Source of the DNA: Bacteroidota bacterium | GTDB lineage: Bacteria; Bacteroidota; Bacteroidia; Flavobacteriales; Weeksellaceae | Reading direction: 5' to 3' | Assembly: GCA_018266955.1 (NCBI GenBank) | Contig: JAFDZI010000020.1 | Span: forward strand, 1-54,497 | Length of the DNA stretch: 54,497 bases | Part shown: positions 51,277 through 54,497 of the stretch, one piece after another | Layout: each line of letters starts with the position of its first letter | Position numbering within the stretch: the first letter of the stretch is position 1 | Position numbers and translations under genes: made by a program | The notes under the pieces: model-generated | Databases searched by the model: none | What the model saw: only the letters and a program-made list of their open reading frames with translations | What the model was told of the DNA's origin: nothing

Positions 51277-52425
51277 TTATTGAACGACCAAAACTTTTTT
51301 AGATACCAAAGCGTCTCCTTTTTCTCCTAAAATATGGATAAGATACATTCCTTGTGGCAATCCTTCAAGAGATAAGATTCTTTGGTTGCTCATGGATTTT
51401 TCCAACACTTTGGTTCCAACAGCATTGTACACTTCTGCTTTTATGAGGCTTTTTGCCAATTTAGGTTCTAGTTGTATGGTAACTTCACCTTCGCTAACCT
51501 TGGTAGGATAAATATCATTTTGAACCCAAGTGTTTACTTCTCCTTTTTTACCAATCACATACTTACTTGCCAAGTCGTAGATTTGATGTTGCACACCACC
51601 ATAAATAGGTTTCGCTTGAAGCGTTTCTACTTGTACTTCATACAAATCTCCCCCTTTAGCAGAACCTACCACAACAGCACCATTTTCGTTAGCTGCTGCT
51701 CCGTTGAGGGAATAATTTTCTGGTAAACCATTTACTTTTCCTATGAATTTTGCAACTTTAGATAGTGAATTCAAAACAAAAACATGACCTGAAGCAGAGA
51801 AAATATAAAAATTATTGTCTTTATCTGCCACCATATCGCCTCCAAAACCAATATTCATTATTTGAAGCTTGTTCTCTCCATTGGATTCGTCATTCATTAC
51901 AGATCCTAAATCCTTTACATGATATTCACCATTTTGTTTTTCAATTTTCAGAAGTTGGCTCCCAGAATTGTTCAGGGTGTAGATAGCACCATCTGTCCCA
52001 GTTGCCATTCGGGTAAAATGCGAATTGATATCACAAGGTATAGCTTTGGCTACAGAATTATCTATCCTTGTAATATTTTTTGTTTTTAAATCCAATGCAT
52101 AAAACTGATTGGAGTACATAGGCATATAGACTAATGAAGTGCCTGTTGCATCCAAAGCCATAGCAGCAATGGCATTTGCCTGAGCATTATTGTAATCACC
52201 TTTGGTTTCGGCAATTACAGTATTTCTGGCATTGTCCAAAACCATGGCATTGGACTCTTTACTAAAAATAACCTCTTTCGTTTGTCCGGATTTCAGGTCT
52301 AAAGCGCGAAAGTCTTTAAAAACGATATTAGGGCTTTGCATTCCGGTAAGTGCATAAATCTCTTGCTGTGCAAAGGCGCTACTGCCCATCATAAGCAATA
52401 AAGCGGAAAATAGATGTTTCTTCAT
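51277..52425 (-). CDS. Secreted beta-propeller-like protein with T9SS domain
   Basis: 382 residues with a signal peptide (MKKHLFSALLLMMGSSAFAQ). Residues about 20-290 are repeated strand units (ALDLKTKNITRIDNS, YTLNNSGSQLLKIEKQNG, YIFSASGHVFVLNSLSKV) consistent with a beta propeller. The last 75 residues form a T9SS type A sorting domain (AEVYNAVGTKVLEKSM, LEGLPQGMYLIHI, KKVLVVQ). Its VKVSEGEVTIQLEP segment lacks the usual YPNP. Ligand unknown. Confidence 0.8.
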   Translation of the reverse strand: MKKHLFSALLLMMGSSAFAQQEIYALTGMQSPNIVFKDFRALDLKSGQTKEVIFSKESNAMVLDNARNTVIAETKGDYNNAQANAIAAMALDATGTSLVYMPMYSNQFYALDLKTKNITRIDNSVAKAIPCDINSHFTRMATGTDGAIYTLNNSGSQLLKIEKQNGEYHVKDLGSVMNDESNGENKLQIMNIGFGGDMVADKDNNFYIFSASGHVFVLNSLSKVAKFIGKVNGLPENYSLNGAAANENGAVVVGSAKGGDLYEVQVETLQAKPIYGGVQHQIYDLASKYVIGKKGEVNTWVQNDIYPTKVSEGEVTIQLEPKLAKSLIKAEVYNAVGTKVLEKSMSNQRILSLEGLPQGMYLIHILGEKGDALVSKKVLVVQ

Positions 52426-52704
52426 AATCGTGATTTTTTAATGTAACTTGGTATAAAATTCAATACTAAGTTAAACATTTTTCAGTTGTGTGTACTAATT
52501 TTTTTGTCAAATACAATAACAAAATCGTCTAGATAGATTTCAACACCTTGGTAGAAGAAGTTCCGTTACCATGTATTGTTCATTATAATCAAGATATGAA
52601 TATAATGATTTATATAGAGGGTAACAGACATTTGATTTTGACTCACCGTTTAGCTTTAAACTTAAGTTAAACTTATCTCGACGGGAAGCCTTACATACAT
52701 AACG
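52426..52704. other. Non-coding stretch, 280 bp
   Basis: No gene, repeat or convincing promoter. A TAGTATTG box with one mismatch to TAnnTTTG lies about 40 bp upstream of the neighbouring gene start; I do not call it. Confidence 0.5.
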
Positions 52705-52731
52705 AAAAAAACAACCCGAAGATTGTTTTTT
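52705..52731. terminator. Terminator with UUCG-type loop
   Basis: Minus-strand AAAACAATC-TTCG-GGTTGTTTT, a stable C(UUCG)G tetraloop hairpin with T runs at both ends, 32 bp after the RCC1 gene stop. Confidence 0.88.
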
Positions 52732-52762
52732 ATATATTATTTAAAAATGTATAATCAGAAAC

Positions 52763-54187
52763 CTATTCTTTAATAAATTTAACTCCTTCTGATTCGTTTT
52801 GTATTTTTAAGAAGTAAACTCCTTTTGGTAAGTCTGAAGTGTTTATTGCTTTATTTTTTTCAACTTTAACAGATTTTATTAGTCTTCCAGTTGCAGAAAA
52901 TATCTTTATTTCAGGGTTTTTATGATCTGAAATTAAATTTAGAGCATCTTTAACAGGGTTTGGATAAATAGAAACTTTGGTTTTTAAAACTTCACTAGTC
53001 CCTAATGCAGAGTCATCCACGCAAGTAACTTGGGTTGGTACGTTTTTATTTAAAGCAACTCCATCTCCATTTCCTAGCTGATATAAGTTGTCTGTTCCCC
53101 ATGCCCATATTGACGTATCATTTTTAACAGCTCCGAAGTGAAAACCTCCAACTCTTAATGTTAAATTTTTCCAATCACTATCTGTACCCACTTGTTGAGG
53201 AGCCAGGTTATATGTACTAGCAGCAACCCCTCCTGTAATACCTCCGTGGTTCACTCCCATAGCATAAAGAGTTCCATCTGATTTAATAATTGCTGATGCA
53301 TCCCAAGATGTTGCAATATATGTGTAATTAGAAGAAGCTTCAATCGCTTGTGGATTATAATAAATTGTAGCTCCTGCTCCAACTATTCCTAATCTTCCAT
53401 CAGCTCCAGAACCCCAACCAAATAGTTTACCATTAGTTTTAAGACCTAAAGCATGATACACGCCTCCTGTAGCTTCTTTCCAATTCGTATCTGTTCCTAT
53501 TTGTGTAAAGGTAGATGTTGCTCCTGACGTTGTTCCCGTTCCTGTTTGACCATAAACATTAGATCCTACAGACCAAAGGGTGCCGTTGGTTTTAATACCA
53601 TACGAGGCGTAGTATCCAGTGCCTACTTTTGCCCAATTTGTTGCTAAAGAAGCTTCTTGTTGCCATGTATTAGAGTTTATCAGATTTCCGTTACCTAAAT
53701 TTCCCCATTCATTATATCCTGTTCCCCACATTGTACCATCTGTTTTTACAATCATTGTATGATGATAACCAGCCGAAAAAGAAGTAACATTTTGTGCAAT
53801 TAAAATGGGAGAATACTGATCTGTATTATTACCATTACCTAGATTCCCCCAAGTATTGTCTCCCCAACCATACAAATCGCCATTAGCCTTTTTTGCCAAA
53901 ACAAAGAAACGCCCAGCGGCAATTTCTGTCCAATCAGAGGACGTTCCTACTTGTGTAGGATGTTGTATAACGCCTCCTGCTGTTCCGTTACCTGTAATAC
54001 CTTCAGTATTATTTCCCCAAACCCAAACTGTACCATCCTCCTTTAATGCGATACTTGAATGTTCTGTTTGAGAGAATTGTTTCCAGCCAGTTAAGCTACA
54101 CTGAGCATTAACCCCAATACTAAAAAATAACATATAAAGTAATATGTGTTCAATTTTAGTAATCCTAAATAATAAATTCTTTACCAT
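52763..54187 (-). CDS. Surface RCC1-repeat protein with T9SS domain
   Basis: 474 residues with a long hydrophobic N-terminal signal (MVKNLLFRITKIEHILLYML..VNAQ). Residues about 35-395 carry seven or more RCC1 units with the pattern G-x-x-W-x-W-G-x-N (VWVWGNNTEG, LYGWGDNTWGNLG, MWGTGYNEWGNLG, LWSVGSNVYGQTG, LFGWGSGADGRLG, IWAWGTDNLYQLG), forming a beta propeller. A T9SS type A sorting domain closes it (VSIYPNPVKDALNLIS, DLPKGVYFLKI). Probably surface-anchored. Paralogue in fold to the protein at 255-2189, which lacks the sorting domain. Confidence 0.88.
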   Translation of the reverse strand: MVKNLLFRITKIEHILLYMLFFSIGVNAQCSLTGWKQFSQTEHSSIALKEDGTVWVWGNNTEGITGNGTAGGVIQHPTQVGTSSDWTEIAAGRFFVLAKKANGDLYGWGDNTWGNLGNGNNTDQYSPILIAQNVTSFSAGYHHTMIVKTDGTMWGTGYNEWGNLGNGNLINSNTWQQEASLATNWAKVGTGYYASYGIKTNGTLWSVGSNVYGQTGTGTTSGATSTFTQIGTDTNWKEATGGVYHALGLKTNGKLFGWGSGADGRLGIVGAGATIYYNPQAIEASSNYTYIATSWDASAIIKSDGTLYAMGVNHGGITGGVAASTYNLAPQQVGTDSDWKNLTLRVGGFHFGAVKNDTSIWAWGTDNLYQLGNGDGVALNKNVPTQVTCVDDSALGTSEVLKTKVSIYPNPVKDALNLISDHKNPEIKIFSATGRLIKSVKVEKNKAINTSDLPKGVYFLKIQNESEGVKFIKE

Positions 54188-54497
54188 AATATAGTTTGTT
54201 TTAAATTATTCTGCAAAGCAAAAGCTTTTACATAGTAAAACATAATACAGTGTGTGATATATTACGTAAAAAATAGCACCCTTATTATTTTTAAAAGAAT
54301 TACAAGAGAGTGCTTTACTCGTTTAAAAACAGAATTTTAGAGTATTTCTTTAACACAGGAAAATCACTTCTTGATTCAATTTTTATATTACATATAATAA
54401 GTACTAATTTTTCAAATAGCCTGCTGTTGTCCTTTTATTACGGAAAAAATATAACTTATAATTTTTCACAAGCTAAGACCATTGCACAATTAAACTT
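54188..54497. other. Window-edge non-coding stretch
   Basis: AT-rich, 310 bp, upstream of the RCC1 gene on the minus strand. No gene, repeat or clear TAnnTTTG box was found in it. Confidence 0.5.

Noticed and set aside
1..54497. CRISPR array, prophage, integron or conjugation genes
   Set aside because: No regular short repeats, integrase, portal, terminase, relaxase or toxin-antitoxin pairs were seen.

Overview
The window is AT-rich chromosomal DNA from a member of the Bacteroidota, class Flavobacteriia, most likely a Weeksellaceae/Chryseobacterium-like organism. Supporting signs are the Bacteroidota promoter box TAnnTTTG upstream of many genes, near-absence of Shine-Dalgarno sites, proteins ending in type IX secretion (T9SS) sorting domains, a 14-subunit complex I operon with separate nuoC and nuoD and a short NuoG, and lineage-typical families (START-like, DUF349, DUF3109, DUF6341/DUF6427-like). 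Genus assignment is inference. No prophage, conjugative element, CRISPR array, rRNA or intact transposase was seen. Most of the window is ordinary housekeeping DNA.

Layout. 1-2760: a secreted RCC1-repeat protein and a small secreted partner. 2810-5956: M28 peptidase and DEAD-box helicase (minus), then a small AAA+ ATPase (plus). 5971-6165: a 195-bp MITE-like element. 6222-20332 (minus): nuoA-N, read from nuoA on the right to nuoN on the left, with an outer-membrane-type protein gene inserted between nuoF and nuoG. 20522-30488: GNAT protein, zinc peptidase, YigZ, RibD, DUF349 protein, AroE, secreted endonuclease, LolC/E-type permease and RbfA. 30659-31198: methylmalonyl-CoA epimerase and a CAU-anticodon tRNA. 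31310-34728 (minus): Fur-family regulator, large OstA/LptA-like protein, class III aminotransferase. 34962-37497: START-like protein, degenerate class IV aminotransferase, PdxH, YqgE. 37549-37740: second MITE-like copy. 37805-42704: membrane proteins, DUF3109, trigger factor, Nfu protein, gamma carbonic anhydrase. 42838-44742: NorC/NorB-like pair. 44904-51219: MurB, aminotransferase, HU, PanD, flippase-like protein, sodium symporter. 51277-54187: two T9SS-sorted surface proteins, one again with RCC1 repeats.

How the parts fit. The nuo cluster encodes proton-pumping NADH:quinone oxidoreductase; a candidate promoter lies just before nuoA and many gene junctions are coupled by TAATG overlaps. 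The norC/norB pair is an anaerobic or NO-detoxifying module with a palindrome of FNR/CRP type upstream, but its catalytic subunit lacks several canonical metal ligands. Secreted and surface proteins with C-terminal sorting domains imply a T9SS elsewhere in the genome.

Most worth a second look: (1) two diverged MITE-like elements sharing terminal repeats and TAA target duplications, both beside a bidirectional terminator; (2) the ligand-poor NorB homologue; (3) a class IV aminotransferase with arginine at the expected lysine position; (4) the outer-membrane protein gene inside the nuo operon; (5) a recurring layout in which the TAnnTTTG box lies only 2-4 bp before the start codon, predicting leaderless mRNAs; (6) a hairpin array before the symporter gene.
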